Part shown: piece after piece, positions 8,527 through 16,938 of the stretch
How the letters are laid out: every line of letters begins with the position of its first letter
How positions within the stretch are numbered: position 1 is the first letter of the stretch
Translations under genes and position numbers: made by a program
Notes under the pieces: model-generated
What the model saw: only the letters and a program-made list of their open reading frames with translations
Databases searched by the model: none
Told to the model about the DNA's origin: nothing
Source of the DNA: Streptomyces lunaelactis
GTDB taxonomy: Bacteria > Actinomycetota > Actinomycetes > Streptomycetales > Streptomycetaceae
Length of the DNA: 64,000 nucleotides
NCBI RefSeq assembly: GCF_003054555.1
Contig: NZ_CP026304.1
Coordinates: 7,626,001 to 7,690,000, forward strand
Direction of reading: 5' to 3'

Positions 8527-10022
8527 GCGAGAACCCCCGCGGGCTGCTCGGTCGCCCAGGTACCGGCCGCCGACTCGGCTGCCCCCAGGGCGAGTTCGAG
8601 ATAGATGGAGCGGAAGGTGTCGACCGTCTGCCGGAGTGTGAACTGCTCGATCACCCGCAGCCGCGCCGCATCGCCCATCGCCGCCCTGCGCGCGGGATCG
8701 CGCAGCAGCTCCAGCGCCGCACGGGCCATCGCCTCCGGCTCCCGAGGCGGCACGACGAGCCCACTGTCGCCGACGGCCTCGCGCACACCGCCGACATCGG
8801 TGGAGACGGTGGCCCGGCCGCAGGACATGGCCTCGATCAGCGTGAACGGGAAGCCCTCGCTGATGCTGGAGAGCATCACCACGTTGCCGGCCGCGTACGC
8901 GTCCCGTATGTCGTCCACGCGTCCCTCGAAGGTGACGGCATCGCCGTGTCCGAGCTCGGCGGCGAGCTTCTCGCAGCGCTCGCGGTACGCCTCGCCGCCG
9001 CGCGGCGTGCCGCCGAAGAGCCGCAGCCGCGCCCCGGGTATCTCCTTCCGTACGAGCGCGAAGGCGCGGATCAGCGTCTGAAGATCCTTGATCGGGTCGA
9101 CGCGGCCCGCCCAGCTGAGCGTGGGCGCACCGGGCTCGGGTCCCGCGGGCGGGAACGCCGCCGGATCGACGCCGTTGTAGACCGTGCGGATGAGCCGCGG
9201 GTCTGCCCCGCCGCGCTCCTCCCACAGCCGGTTGTAGCGATTGCCCGGCGTCACCAGCGAGGCCACGCGGTACGTCTCCTCGGCGAGCAGCCGGAAGAAG
9301 CCGAGCAGCAGCGCCTTCACCGGCCAGCGGTAGGGGCCGGTGCGGTAGCCGAGATAGCGCTCGCGCAGATAGACCCCGTGCTCGGTGAGCAACAGCGGTA
9401 CGCCGTGCAGCTGCCGGGCCGCCAGACCGGGCAGCGCCGCGATGCCCCCGCTGACCGCGTGCGCGACGCCGTGCTCGGGCGGCGCCGCTGCCAGTGGCCG
9501 CAGCGCGTGCTCCAGCAGGTCGGTGGCGGTCAGCGCGTCGTGCAGGGTGGGCCGGGCCGCGTACACCGGCAGATCGCGCCGGTTCCAGACGCCCACCAGG
9601 GTGCGGACGGCCCGGTCGGTGCGCAGCGCCGGTGCGAGTACGCCGTCACGGGCCAAGTGGGCCAGCTCGTACAGCGCGGGCCCGAAGTGCGCCTCCGCCG
9701 CCGGGTCGAGCAGCGAGGTCAGGAACCTCTCGTAGGCGGCCATCAGCCGCCGCAGCCGACGGCCGCGCGGCGCGGCCCCGGTCGGGTCGGGACCCCACAT
9801 GGGGACGGAGACGGGCGGTGAGACATGGGCGGGCAGCTCCCAGGCGAGGGATTCCCGTCCGGTGCCGGTCACCGCGATGACCTGGAAGTCGAAGTCGGGC
9901 ATTCCGCCGACGAGTTGATCGCACCAGACGCTCACGCCGCCGTGGCTGTGCGGATAGGTGCCTTCGGTGAGGAGGGTGACCATGGGCGCGCCGGACCGCG
10001 GCGCGCGAAGGGACTCGGCCAT
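8523..10022 (-). CDS. PelF-like GT4 glycosyltransferase
   Basis: 499 residues. The N-terminal signature VTLLTEGTYPHSHGGVSVWC is that of the DUF3492/PelF group. The GT-B C-terminal half shows YNGVDPAAF, WAGRVDPIKDL, RLRLFGGTPRG, VTFEGRVDDI and the EX7E region SISEGFPFTLIEAMSCG. PelF polymerises N-acetylhexosamine in Pel exopolysaccharide. ATG at 10022 has GGGGAG 9 nt upstream. It is the only recognisable glycosyltransferase in the operon, so it is the expected polymerase. Sugar specificity (GlcNAc, GalNAc or galactose) cannot be read from the sequence. Confidence 0.88.
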   Translation of the reverse strand: MAESLRAPRSGAPMVTLLTEGTYPHSHGGVSVWCDQLVGGMPDFDFQVIAVTGTGRESLAWELPAHVSPPVSVPMWGPDPTGAAPRGRRLRRLMAAYERFLTSLLDPAAEAHFGPALYELAHLARDGVLAPALRTDRAVRTLVGVWNRRDLPVYAARPTLHDALTATDLLEHALRPLAAAPPEHGVAHAVSGGIAALPGLAARQLHGVPLLLTEHGVYLRERYLGYRTGPYRWPVKALLLGFFRLLAEETYRVASLVTPGNRYNRLWEERGGADPRLIRTVYNGVDPAAFPPAGPEPGAPTLSWAGRVDPIKDLQTLIRAFALVRKEIPGARLRLFGGTPRGGEAYRERCEKLAAELGHGDAVTFEGRVDDIRDAYAAGNVVMLSSISEGFPFTLIEAMSCGRATVSTDVGGVREAVGDSGLVVPPREPEAMARAALELLRDPARRAAMGDAARLRVIEQFTLRQTVDTFRSIYLELALGAAESAAGTWATEQPAGVLA

Positions 10023-10178
10023 GTGGAACTGCTCCCCTGGGTGCGGGTAAGGGAAGGGGGCGCCTCGCCCGTCGGGCGGGCAGGGCGCGTCGAGCGTGCG
10101 GTGCCGGGGCAGGGCTCGGCCGGCCCCGGGACCGCGTGGAGTGGGTGCGTACCGGTGGGTGGCCTCGGGTAGGGGTCG
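10023..10178 (-). other. Intercistronic gap within the polysaccharide operon
   Basis: 156 bp separate the deacetylase stop from the start of the PelF-like gene, the largest gap in the operon. No open frame of its own was seen. It is C/G-rich near the distal end and contains the ribosome-binding site GGGGAG of the next gene. No strong terminator hairpin was seen, so read-through from the deacetylase is plausible, although a secondary promoter cannot be excluded. Confidence 0.4.
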
Positions 10179-12332
10179 TCAGCCCGTCACGCCGTACGGA
10201 ACGTGGCGGAGCACGCCCGACGGCAGCGGCAGCCGTGGTGCGGCGGGCGAGACCTGTGGGGCCTTCGCCGCCTTGCCGGTGCGGGCTCCGGCGGGCACCG
10301 AGGCGGCCGGCAGGGAGAGCGTGACCCGGTCCTGGAGCAGTCCGGGCGCGACCCAGCCGGAGGCCGAACCGGCGTACGGGCTGCCGAAGGCGGCGTCGCC
10401 GAGGAACAGGCTCTGCCGGGTGCCGGCCGGCATGGTGGCGGTGACCCTGACCCCGCTGGGCGCCTGGACGGTGACGTCGTCGCCGATGCGGTACGCGCTC
10501 ACGTGCCCCGCCTTGACGGCGGTGTTCCAGGCGGCGCGGTGGCGCAGCTCCGCCCCGATGTCGCGCTGGCGCAGACTGACCAGCGGGGTGTTGTCCGCGT
10601 ACAGCGCGGTGTAACCGTCGAGGATGCGGTTCAGCACCGGGTAGACGATGCGGTCCTCGGCGAGGTTGGACTGGTGGACGTAGTGCGGCCGGGGGTCGTT
10701 GGCCAGGACATGGCCGAGACCGATGCGGGCCTCCAGCGGCACCACGTAGTCCGTGTACCCGGTGACCGTGTCGAGCGGTTCCTCCAGGCAGGTGGAGTTG
10801 GCCGCGGTCTCACAGATGCCGCTGCCGCCGTCGGCCGCCCGGGTGTAGATCCAGTTGTACTCGTCGATCATCTCGGTCGTGCGGCCCGCGTTGTAGAAGA
10901 CGTTCATCGGGTAGCGGGGCACCGTGAGGGCGGGGCCGACCCGGCGCTGGGCGCGGTCGCGGGAGTTGTCGGAGCCGAGCCAGGTGACGGAGTTGTCGGC
11001 GAGGGCGGGCCCGAGGTTCGGGTTGTCGTCGGGCTGCTGAGGCAGGATCTTCAGCCCGGAGTGCTCACCCGTGACCAACTCGTCGTTCTGCAGCGGGAGT
11101 CCGGCGCGCAGGCCCCAGCCGCGGTTGTCCGCGATCTGCCCGGAGATCTCGGCCCTGGTGACGTACCGCGTACTGCCGTCGGCGTTCTCGGCGCACACCC
11201 AGGGGACTACGGTGACGTTCTGGACGCAGCCGAGGAAGGGGTGGTTGTAGGTGTGGTTCACCCAGCGGTAGGCGTTCTTGTCGGCGATCAGCTGCTGCGC
11301 GAGCGGGTCGCTGCCGCCGTTCTCCTCCTTGAACAGTTCGCTGCCGCCGCCGTTGAAGACCATGTCGAGGGTGAAGCGCTTGGCGGCGGACCACTGGGCC
11401 GCGTACCGCGCGTCCGCGGGCGTCATCCGGATCGGGTCCGGCTCGCCCTGTCCCGGTGGGCAGTCCACGTCGCCCGGGGTGCAGTTGAGCACGGTGTCCC
11501 AGCGGTCGTCGGCGCCGAAGACGTCGTCCACGTGGACGGCGAAGTAGTTGCGGGCCGCGCCGATCCGGACGCCCTGGGTCAGCCAGTTCACGATGCCGCG
11601 GGCGAGCAGCCGGAACTGCTGCTGGTACTGGTTGTAGACGAAGGTGACGACCAGTTCGCGACGGCCGTCGTGCCGGTACTCACCGACGATCGACCCGCGC
11701 TCCTGCGAGCCGGGCAGCGGTGCGTCGACGTAGCTGGTGAAGTCCGCGCCGGCGGCGGGCTTGGCGACGTGGGCGTAACTCTCGCCCACAGCGGGGGAGT
11801 TGTCCTCGAAGGGCACGGCTCCGTCGAGATAGCCGAAGGGACCGGCCTTGCCCGCGGCCGTCACCCCTGCCTGCGCACCGTCCAGCGAGCCGCTGTAGCC
11901 GCCGTTGACCGGGTGGTCCAGACCGACCTCGGGGCGTGCGTAGGTGTACGCGTCGACCTGCGGGATCGCGAAGGTCTTCTCGTACGAGACCAGGGCCGCG
12001 AGCTCAGCGGCGGCCACGCCGGCCGGGCTGTCGTTGGGCAGCACCACTGCCTGGAACTTGGCGCGTTGACGCCCGTCCACGGTGTCGGACAGGAAGCCCG
12101 CGTCGATCACAGGCCGGTTCGTCCGGGTGAGATCGAGCAGGGTGTACGGCGTTCCCGAACCGTCGAGTTCGGCGGCGATGGCCGCGGTGGCGGGCCCCCC
12201 GTCGTCCACCACCAGCACTTTCAGATCGATACGTGGTGACGGTGCCGCGACGGCTCCGGCGGCCGGTGCGGCGAGCGCCAGCAAGAGTGCACTCGCAGTG
12301 GACAAGGCAGCCGTGTGGACGGTGCGCCTCAT
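10179..12332 (-). CDS. Secreted Agd3-like (CE18-type) polysaccharide deacetylase
   Basis: 717 residues with a Sec signal peptide (MRRTVHTAALSTASALLLAL, cleavage near AGAVAAPSP). An N-terminal alpha/beta domain (KVLVVDDGGPATAAIAAEL) precedes the NodB-like catalytic part. That part carries YFAVHVDDVFGADDRWD (metal-binding Asp pair) and VNHTYNHPFLG (HxxxH metal motif), as in fungal Agd3, which partially deacetylates galactosaminogalactan. A proline/alanine-rich tail follows. ATG at 12332 was chosen over the codon at 12359 because GGGGAGG lies 9 nt upstream and it begins the signal peptide. It is the first gene of the operon. Deacetylation would make the polymer cationic and adhesive; that role is inferred. 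Confidence 0.82.
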   Translation of the reverse strand: MRRTVHTAALSTASALLLALAAPAAGAVAAPSPRIDLKVLVVDDGGPATAAIAAELDGSGTPYTLLDLTRTNRPVIDAGFLSDTVDGRQRAKFQAVVLPNDSPAGVAAAELAALVSYEKTFAIPQVDAYTYARPEVGLDHPVNGGYSGSLDGAQAGVTAAGKAGPFGYLDGAVPFEDNSPAVGESYAHVAKPAAGADFTSYVDAPLPGSQERGSIVGEYRHDGRRELVVTFVYNQYQQQFRLLARGIVNWLTQGVRIGAARNYFAVHVDDVFGADDRWDTVLNCTPGDVDCPPGQGEPDPIRMTPADARYAAQWSAAKRFTLDMVFNGGGSELFKEENGGSDPLAQQLIADKNAYRWVNHTYNHPFLGCVQNVTVVPWVCAENADGSTRYVTRAEISGQIADNRGWGLRAGLPLQNDELVTGEHSGLKILPQQPDDNPNLGPALADNSVTWLGSDNSRDRAQRRVGPALTVPRYPMNVFYNAGRTTEMIDEYNWIYTRAADGGSGICETAANSTCLEEPLDTVTGYTDYVVPLEARIGLGHVLANDPRPHYVHQSNLAEDRIVYPVLNRILDGYTALYADNTPLVSLRQRDIGAELRHRAAWNTAVKAGHVSAYRIGDDVTVQAPSGVRVTATMPAGTRQSLFLGDAAFGSPYAGSASGWVAPGLLQDRVTLSLPAASVPAGARTGKAAKAPQVSPAAPRLPLPSGVLRHVPYGVTG

Positions 12333-12774
12333 GGTGTCTGTTCCTCCCCGGAAGGGCATGCCGGACGTCGGTCCGGCATGCCCTGGCCCCCCAGCGGTGG
12401 ACGGTGCGCGTCTCGACGCCCCGCGTGTCCCGCTCTCTGTTGGATCACATAGTGGGGCGCGGTTTGGGGGAACTGTGTGGGCATTGTGAAACCTGGCGCA
12501 AAGTGGCTGCGTTGCTGCTGCGGGGGCGATGGGCGGATTGCGGCCTTCTGGGCCACTGCGAAGCGGTTGTCCGCCCCCGGCCCGGGCCCGGTCATCCAGG
12601 TGGGGACGGCCGAAAGCGATTGCCGGTCCACGGATGACCTTCAGGGGTCTGGACCGAACAAGGTCCGGGAACGCGACTCGCCGGATTCAGCCAAGGGGCG
12701 ATCACTCGGAGACCGGCACAACCGACAAGAGATTCGGTCTGGACAAAAATAGTTGTCGGTGAGAGCGTGGAGCC
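12333..12774. promoter_or_regulatory. Divergent promoter region of the polysaccharide operon and the ArsR gene
   Basis: 442 bp between two divergent starts with no convincing gene. It must hold the promoter for the eight-gene minus-strand operon and that of the ArsR-type gene. AT-richer patches occur near 12425-12500 (CACATAGTGGGG, ATTGTGAAACC) and at 12720-12760. A clear inverted repeat sits close to the ArsR start and is listed separately. I could not assign -35/-10 elements with confidence. Confidence 0.5.
12721..12760. promoter_or_regulatory. Inverted repeat upstream of the ArsR-type gene (possible operator)
   Basis: ACCGACAA at 12721-12728 is matched by a perfect inverted copy TTGTCGGT at 12753-12760, with a 24-bp spacer. 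The second arm ends 14 bp before the ATG at 12775. The position suggests an autoregulatory operator for the adjacent helix-turn-helix protein, or a 5' leader stem-loop. ArsR-type regulators often bind such dyads near their own promoter. Confidence 0.4.
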
Positions 12775-13395
12775 ATGTTGGACGTGACCGTGATCGAGGA
12801 CTCGGCGGCTGCCGCCGTCTCGCTGGACCCCATGCGTTCCCGGCTGCTCGCCGAGCTCGCCACCGGGCCCGCTTCGGCGGCCATGCTCGCCGGCCGGGTC
12901 GGGCTGCCCCGCCAGAAGGTGAACTACCACCTCAAGGCCCTGGAGCGGCACGGCCTGGTCGAGCTGGCCGGCGAGCGGAGAAAGGGGAATGTCACCGAGC
13001 GGCTGATGCGGGCCACCGCCGCCTCGTATGTGATCTCCCCGCTCGCCCTGGCCGCGGTGCAGCCCGACCCGGCCCGCTTCCGTGACCAGCTCTCGGCGCG
13101 CTGGATGCTCGCCGTCGCAGCGCGTCTCGTACGGGATGTCGGCACCCTGATCACGGGAGCCACGAAGGCCCGTAAGCGGCTCGCGACCTATGCGCTCGAC
13201 GGCGAGGTGCGCTTCGCCTCCGCCGCCGACCGGGCCGCGTTCGTCGAGGAGCTGACACAGGGCGTCGGTGCGCTGATCGCCAAGTACCACGACGAGAGCG
13301 CCGAGGGCGGCCGCGACCACCGCATCGTCGTCGCGCTCCACCCCACGGTCAAACCGGACCCCCACGCCACCAGGGCCATCGAGGAGCCGTCATGA
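12775..13395 (+). CDS. ArsR/winged-helix transcriptional regulator
   Basis: 206 residues. The N-terminal winged helix shows SLDPMRSRLLAELATGPASA and LAGRVGLPRQKVNYHLKALE, the recognition-helix region typical of ArsR-like regulators. The longer C-terminal part may bind a ligand. GGAG precedes the ATG at 12775. An SRPBCC protein gene follows 89 bp downstream; such ArsR/SRPBCC pairs are common in actinobacteria. It is divergent from the polysaccharide operon, so it might control that operon as well as itself. This is untested. Confidence 0.85.
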   Translation: MLDVTVIEDSAAAAVSLDPMRSRLLAELATGPASAAMLAGRVGLPRQKVNYHLKALERHGLVELAGERRKGNVTERLMRATAASYVISPLALAAVQPDPARFRDQLSARWMLAVAARLVRDVGTLITGATKARKRLATYALDGEVRFASAADRAAFVEELTQGVGALIAKYHDESAEGGRDHRIVVALHPTVKPDPHATRAIEEPS

Positions 13396-13484
13396 GGAGG
13401 CTCGTCGCCGCCGACCACCCGACCGCCCGCGGGGCCCATCACTACTTCCATGCGCCCAGGAGCGCCTGAGTACCAGGAGTCATC

Positions 13485-14213
13485 ATGTCCAAGGAGTTCG
13501 AGATCGTCCGCGAATTCGAGGTCGACGCCAGTCCCGAGGAGGTGTGGGACGCGATCACCACCGGCACGGCCGGCTGGCTGTGGCCCATGGAGTACGAGCC
13601 GAGGGAGGGCGGCGCCGCGCCCTTCGGCGGCACGGTCGCCGCATGGGACCCGCCGCGGCGTCTGACCGGCCGCACCGAGGACGCGGAGGGCGTCTCCCAG
13701 CAGACCTTCAACCAGCTCGACCACCTCATCGAGCCGCGCGAGGGCGGCGGCTCCTGGGTGCGCTATGTGCACAGCGGCATCCTGGTCGAGGACTGGGACA
13801 ACCAGTACGACGGTGCCAACAAGCACACCGACTTCTATCTGCACACCCTGCGGCAGTACCTCACGTACTTCACCGGCCGCGCCGCCACCTTCGCGACTCT
13901 CGACGCGCCCGGCGCCTCCAATGCCCCTGACGGGCTCGAGGTCGTCAGCCGGGGGCTCGGACTGGCGGACGACGCGAAGGAGGGTACGACCGTACGGGTC
14001 GAGGTGCCCGGCACCGGTCCCGTCGACGCGGTCCTCGACTACCGCAACGCGTACTTCGTCGGTCTGCGCACCGACGAGGCGATGTACCGCGTCTTCGGCC
14101 GTAACCATTTCGGTGCGCCGGTCGGAGTCAGCGTGCACGACTTCGCGGGCGGGGCCGACGCCCGGAAGACCGAGGACGCCTGGCGGACCTGGCTCACCGG
14201 CCTCTTCGCGTAG
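13485..14213 (+). CDS. SRPBCC (START/AHSA1-like) domain protein
   Basis: 242 residues beginning with the typical strand and helix FEIVREFEVDASPEEVWDAI, followed by WEPM-like and W-rich segments (AGWLWPMEYEP) that line a hydrophobic cavity in this fold. A second shorter domain seems to follow from about residue 145. ATG at 13485 has AGGAG 7 nt upstream. It is probably co-transcribed with the upstream ArsR-type gene. Ligand and enzymatic activity are unknown. Confidence 0.8.
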   Translation: MSKEFEIVREFEVDASPEEVWDAITTGTAGWLWPMEYEPREGGAAPFGGTVAAWDPPRRLTGRTEDAEGVSQQTFNQLDHLIEPREGGGSWVRYVHSGILVEDWDNQYDGANKHTDFYLHTLRQYLTYFTGRAATFATLDAPGASNAPDGLEVVSRGLGLADDAKEGTTVRVEVPGTGPVDAVLDYRNAYFVGLRTDEAMYRVFGRNHFGAPVGVSVHDFAGGADARKTEDAWRTWLTGLFA

Positions 14214-14225
14214 GCGGGGGGAGAA

Positions 14226-14265
14226 GGGGCCCGGCCGGGTAAGCACCCCACCCGGGCCGGGCCCC
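14226..14265 (+). terminator. Probable transcription terminator after the SRPBCC gene
   Basis: GGGGCCCGGCCGGGT at 14226-14240 pairs with ACCCGGGCCGGGCCCC at 14250-14265, with one extra G in the right arm and a 9-nt loop. It begins 12 bp after the stop codon. No U-tract follows, as is usual in Streptomyces. Confidence 0.65.
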
Positions 14266-14425
14266 TCGCCATGCCGCGAGCCATGCCGTGAACCGGGCTC
14301 TTCCCCGTGTCCCGTCCCGGTGCGGGTTCCGGCATTTTGTCCGCGCCCCATCACTGCGTAAAGTTGCGCTTTTGGAACGTGGCGTGGGACTACGTCGTAC
14401 GAGTGATCGAGGAACGGCACAAGCG

Positions 14426-15880
14426 ATGACGGTGACAGAGGACAGCCCGGTGTACGGCCGGGGCATCGACCCGGAGCGGTTGGCCGTCTGCCTGAGCGTG
14501 CTCGACGAGCTCGACAAGCTGGACGTCGACCACCCCCACGCGATCGCGGTACGGCGCGCCACCGCCGGTATCTACCGGACCGTGAAGCAGCGCCGCCGCC
14601 AGGAGCGCCGCGCCGCCAAGACCGCCCACGACAAGTCGGTCACCGAGGCCACCGCGACCGGCTCCGCCGAGCGGATCGACGACGAGACCGAGGGGCTGCT
14701 GCCCTCCTCGTCGGTCACCGGCGAGATCGCGGGCATACTCCAGCGCCCCCGGTCCTGCTATATCTGCAAGACCCGCTATGTCGAGGTCGACGCCTTCTAC
14801 CACCAGCTGTGCCAGAAGTGCGCGGCCGAGAACCGCGCCCGCCGCGATGCCCGCACCGACCTCACCGGCAAGCGCGCCCTCCTCACCGGCGGCCGGGCCA
14901 AGATCGGCATGTACATCGCGCTGCGGCTGCTGCGTGACGGCGCCCACACCACCATCACCACCCGCTTCCCCAGCGACGCGATCCGCCGCTTCAAGGCGAT
15001 GTCGGACAGCGACGACTGGATCCACCGCCTCAAGATCGTCGGCATCGATCTGCGCGACCCGGCACAGGTCGTCGCGCTCGCCGACTCGGTGGCCGCCGAG
15101 GGCCCGCTCGACATCCTGATCAACAACGCCGCGCAGACGGTACGCCGCTCCCCGCAGGCCTACAGCGAACTCCTCGCCGCCGAGTCCGCGCCGCTGCCCG
15201 CGGGCGAGCTGCCCAGCTCCCATGTGATCGGCGCGTTCGGCAGCGGCGCCCAGGCCGCGCTGCCCGTCGGCGGCGGCGAGGGCCTGAGCGCACAGGACGT
15301 CACCGATCTCGCGCTGGTCACCGGCTCCGCCTCGCTCGCCCGGATCGAGGCGGGCACCGCCATCGACGCCGGCGGCCTGGTCCCCGACCTGCACGACACC
15401 AACAGCTGGGTCCAGACGGTCTCCGAGGTCGGCCCGGTCGAGCTGCTCGAGGTCCAGCTCTGCAACTCCACCGCCCCGTTCATCCTGATCAGCCGGCTCC
15501 GCCCGGCGATGGCCGCCGCCGTCGGCAAGCGCACCTACGTGGTGAACGTCTCCGCCATGGAGGGCGTCTTCAGCCGCGGCTACAAGGGCGCGGGCCACCC
15601 GCACACCAACATGGCCAAGGCCGCGCTGAACATGCTCACCCGCACCAGCGCCCAGGAGATGTTCGAGTCCGACGGCATCCTGATGACCGCGGTCGACACC
15701 GGCTGGATCACCGACGAGCGCCCGCACCCCGACAAGATGCGCCTCGCCGACGAGGGCTTCCACGCCCCGCTCGACCTGATCGACGGCGCCGCCCGCGTCT
15801 ATGACCCGATCGTGCGCGGCGAGGACGGCGACGACCTCTACGGCGTCTTCCTCAAGGACTACGCTCCGGCGAACTGGTAG
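14426..15880 (+). CDS. SDR-fold oxidoreductase with N-terminal zinc ribbon; catalytic Tyr replaced
   Basis: 484 residues. Residues ~1-110 are charged and helical. A four-cysteine cluster CYICKTRY...LCQKCAAEN (C-x2-C, C-x2-C) near residues 111-134 suggests a zinc ribbon. A Rossmann domain then begins with LLTGGRAKIGMYIAL and has ILINNAAQTVRR. The catalytic serine region is NVSAMEG, but the usual YxxxK reads TNMAK, so the tyrosine is a threonine. A ~90-residue insertion separates NNAA from the rest. ATG at 14426 has GAGGAA 11 nt upstream. Its 3' end overlaps the convergent SDR pseudogene by 29 bp. It may act as a binding protein rather than a dehydrogenase. Confidence 0.75.
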   Translation: MTVTEDSPVYGRGIDPERLAVCLSVLDELDKLDVDHPHAIAVRRATAGIYRTVKQRRRQERRAAKTAHDKSVTEATATGSAERIDDETEGLLPSSSVTGEIAGILQRPRSCYICKTRYVEVDAFYHQLCQKCAAENRARRDARTDLTGKRALLTGGRAKIGMYIALRLLRDGAHTTITTRFPSDAIRRFKAMSDSDDWIHRLKIVGIDLRDPAQVVALADSVAAEGPLDILINNAAQTVRRSPQAYSELLAAESAPLPAGELPSSHVIGAFGSGAQAALPVGGGEGLSAQDVTDLALVTGSASLARIEAGTAIDAGGLVPDLHDTNSWVQTVSEVGPVELLEVQLCNSTAPFILISRLRPAMAAAVGKRTYVVNVSAMEGVFSRGYKGAGHPHTNMAKAALNMLTRTSAQEMFESDGILMTAVDTGWITDERPHPDKMRLADEGFHAPLDLIDGAARVYDPIVRGEDGDDLYGVFLKDYAPANW

Positions 15881-16688
15881 CCCGCAGCTGCTCGTGGACG
15901 GCGTACGAGCCGGTGCCCGCAGCCGCGCGCACCCTCGTACCGCCGTCCACGAGCAGATCGGCCCCGGTCACCCATTCGGCCGCGTCGGAGACCAGCCACA
16001 GCACCGCCCGTGCCACATCGGCCGGCTCACCCATACGGCCCAGCGGCAGACCGTCGGCGATCCGCTGCTCGGCGCCCTCTCAGACGAAGGGCGCCATCTC
16101 GGTGCGGACAAGCCCAGGTGAGACCGCGTTCACCCGTACGCCCGGGGCCAGTTCGCCGGCGAGCTGACGTGTGAGGTGTCCCAGTGCCGCCTTGCTCGTG
16201 CCGTACGCGCCGACCCGCGGCCCCACCCCGTGAGTGCCCTCGGTGCAGATGTTGACCACCGTGCCGCCGTGTTCGCGCATCCAGGCCCGCCAGGCGAGCT
16301 GCACCAGCCGCAGCGCAGCCTCCACATTTACCGCGAACGCCTGCCGCCACTCGTCCGGATCGGCTTCCATCAGCGGACCGTAAGGCGCGTTGGTGGCAGC
16401 GTTGTTGACCAGGATGTCGAGCCGGCCGGACTCGCTCACGGCGAGCGCCACGCACTCCTGAAGGTGGTCCGGGTCGGCGACGCTGCCGGGGCAGCCGACC
16501 GCCCGCGCACCCGTGGCGCGCAGCTCGGCGACGGCAGCGCGCACCCCCTCCGGATCCCTCGCGGTGATCACCACATGGGCCCCGGCCCGGGCCAGAGCGC
16601 CCGCTATCGAGCGTCCAATACCCCGGGACCCGCCGGTCACCAGGGCCGTCCTGCCATCGAGGCTTCCTTGTGCGGGACCGGAAATCAT
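15852..16688 (-). pseudogene. SDR-family oxidoreductase interrupted by an in-frame TGA
   Basis: The frame begins at 16688 with a standard SDR: LVTGGSRGIGRSIAGALARA, ILVNNAATNAPYG, GAYGTSKAALGHL (YxxxK), VRVNAVSPGLVRTEMAPFV. It then meets TGA at 16080-16082. The same frame resumes at once with EGAEQRIADGLPLGRMGEPADVARAV and WVTGADLLVDGG, the normal SDR C-terminus, ending at 15852. Many SDRs have Trp at the interrupted position, so one TGG-to-TGA change explains it. The truncated protein of 202 residues would lack the final helix and strand. Sequencing error or readthrough are the alternatives. No convincing ribosome-binding site is visible before 16688. Confidence 0.8.
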
Positions 16689-16800
16689 CTGCGTACGATC
16701 CCATGAAGCCCCGCACAGGGACAGATCGTTGGCCGGAATTGAGTGGATTTACAGGCCCCATCGAGCGGGGGCGCGCTCATTTGGTTAGTCTGGGGTGACT

Positions 16801-16840
16801 GGACGCCACCAAGGGATCCACGAAACCCCTTGGCCGTCCT
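16801..16840 (+). promoter_or_regulatory. Stem-loop in the leader of the 57-residue peptide gene
   Basis: CCAAGGG at 16809-16815 pairs with CCCTTGG at 16827-16833, and the flanking GGACG and CGTCC extend the imperfect stem. It lies about 100 bp upstream of the peptide gene start at 16939, inside a non-coding stretch that begins at the SDR start. It may be a 5' leader structure or operator. Nothing else recognisable was seen in 16689-16938. Confidence 0.35.
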
Positions 16841-16938
16841 GGGACAAGTCTGCAACCAGGCTGCGGTCCCGCCCGAGTGACGGCGCCACCGCGACCGAAC
16901 TGCCCTTGTCCCAGTTACGCGACACAGAGGAGTGCGCG

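Noticed and set aside
2847..12332. Reading the operon as an ordinary Pel locus.
   Set aside because: Only PelF is clearly matched. PelD, PelE, PelB and a PelA fusion are absent, and the deacetylase and both hydrolases match the fungal GAG families better.
13392..13469. A 25-codon frame whose ATG overlaps the ArsR stop.
   Set aside because: Although it has ATGA coupling, the sequence shows no conserved character and seems to be chance overlap in the short gap before the SRPBCC gene.
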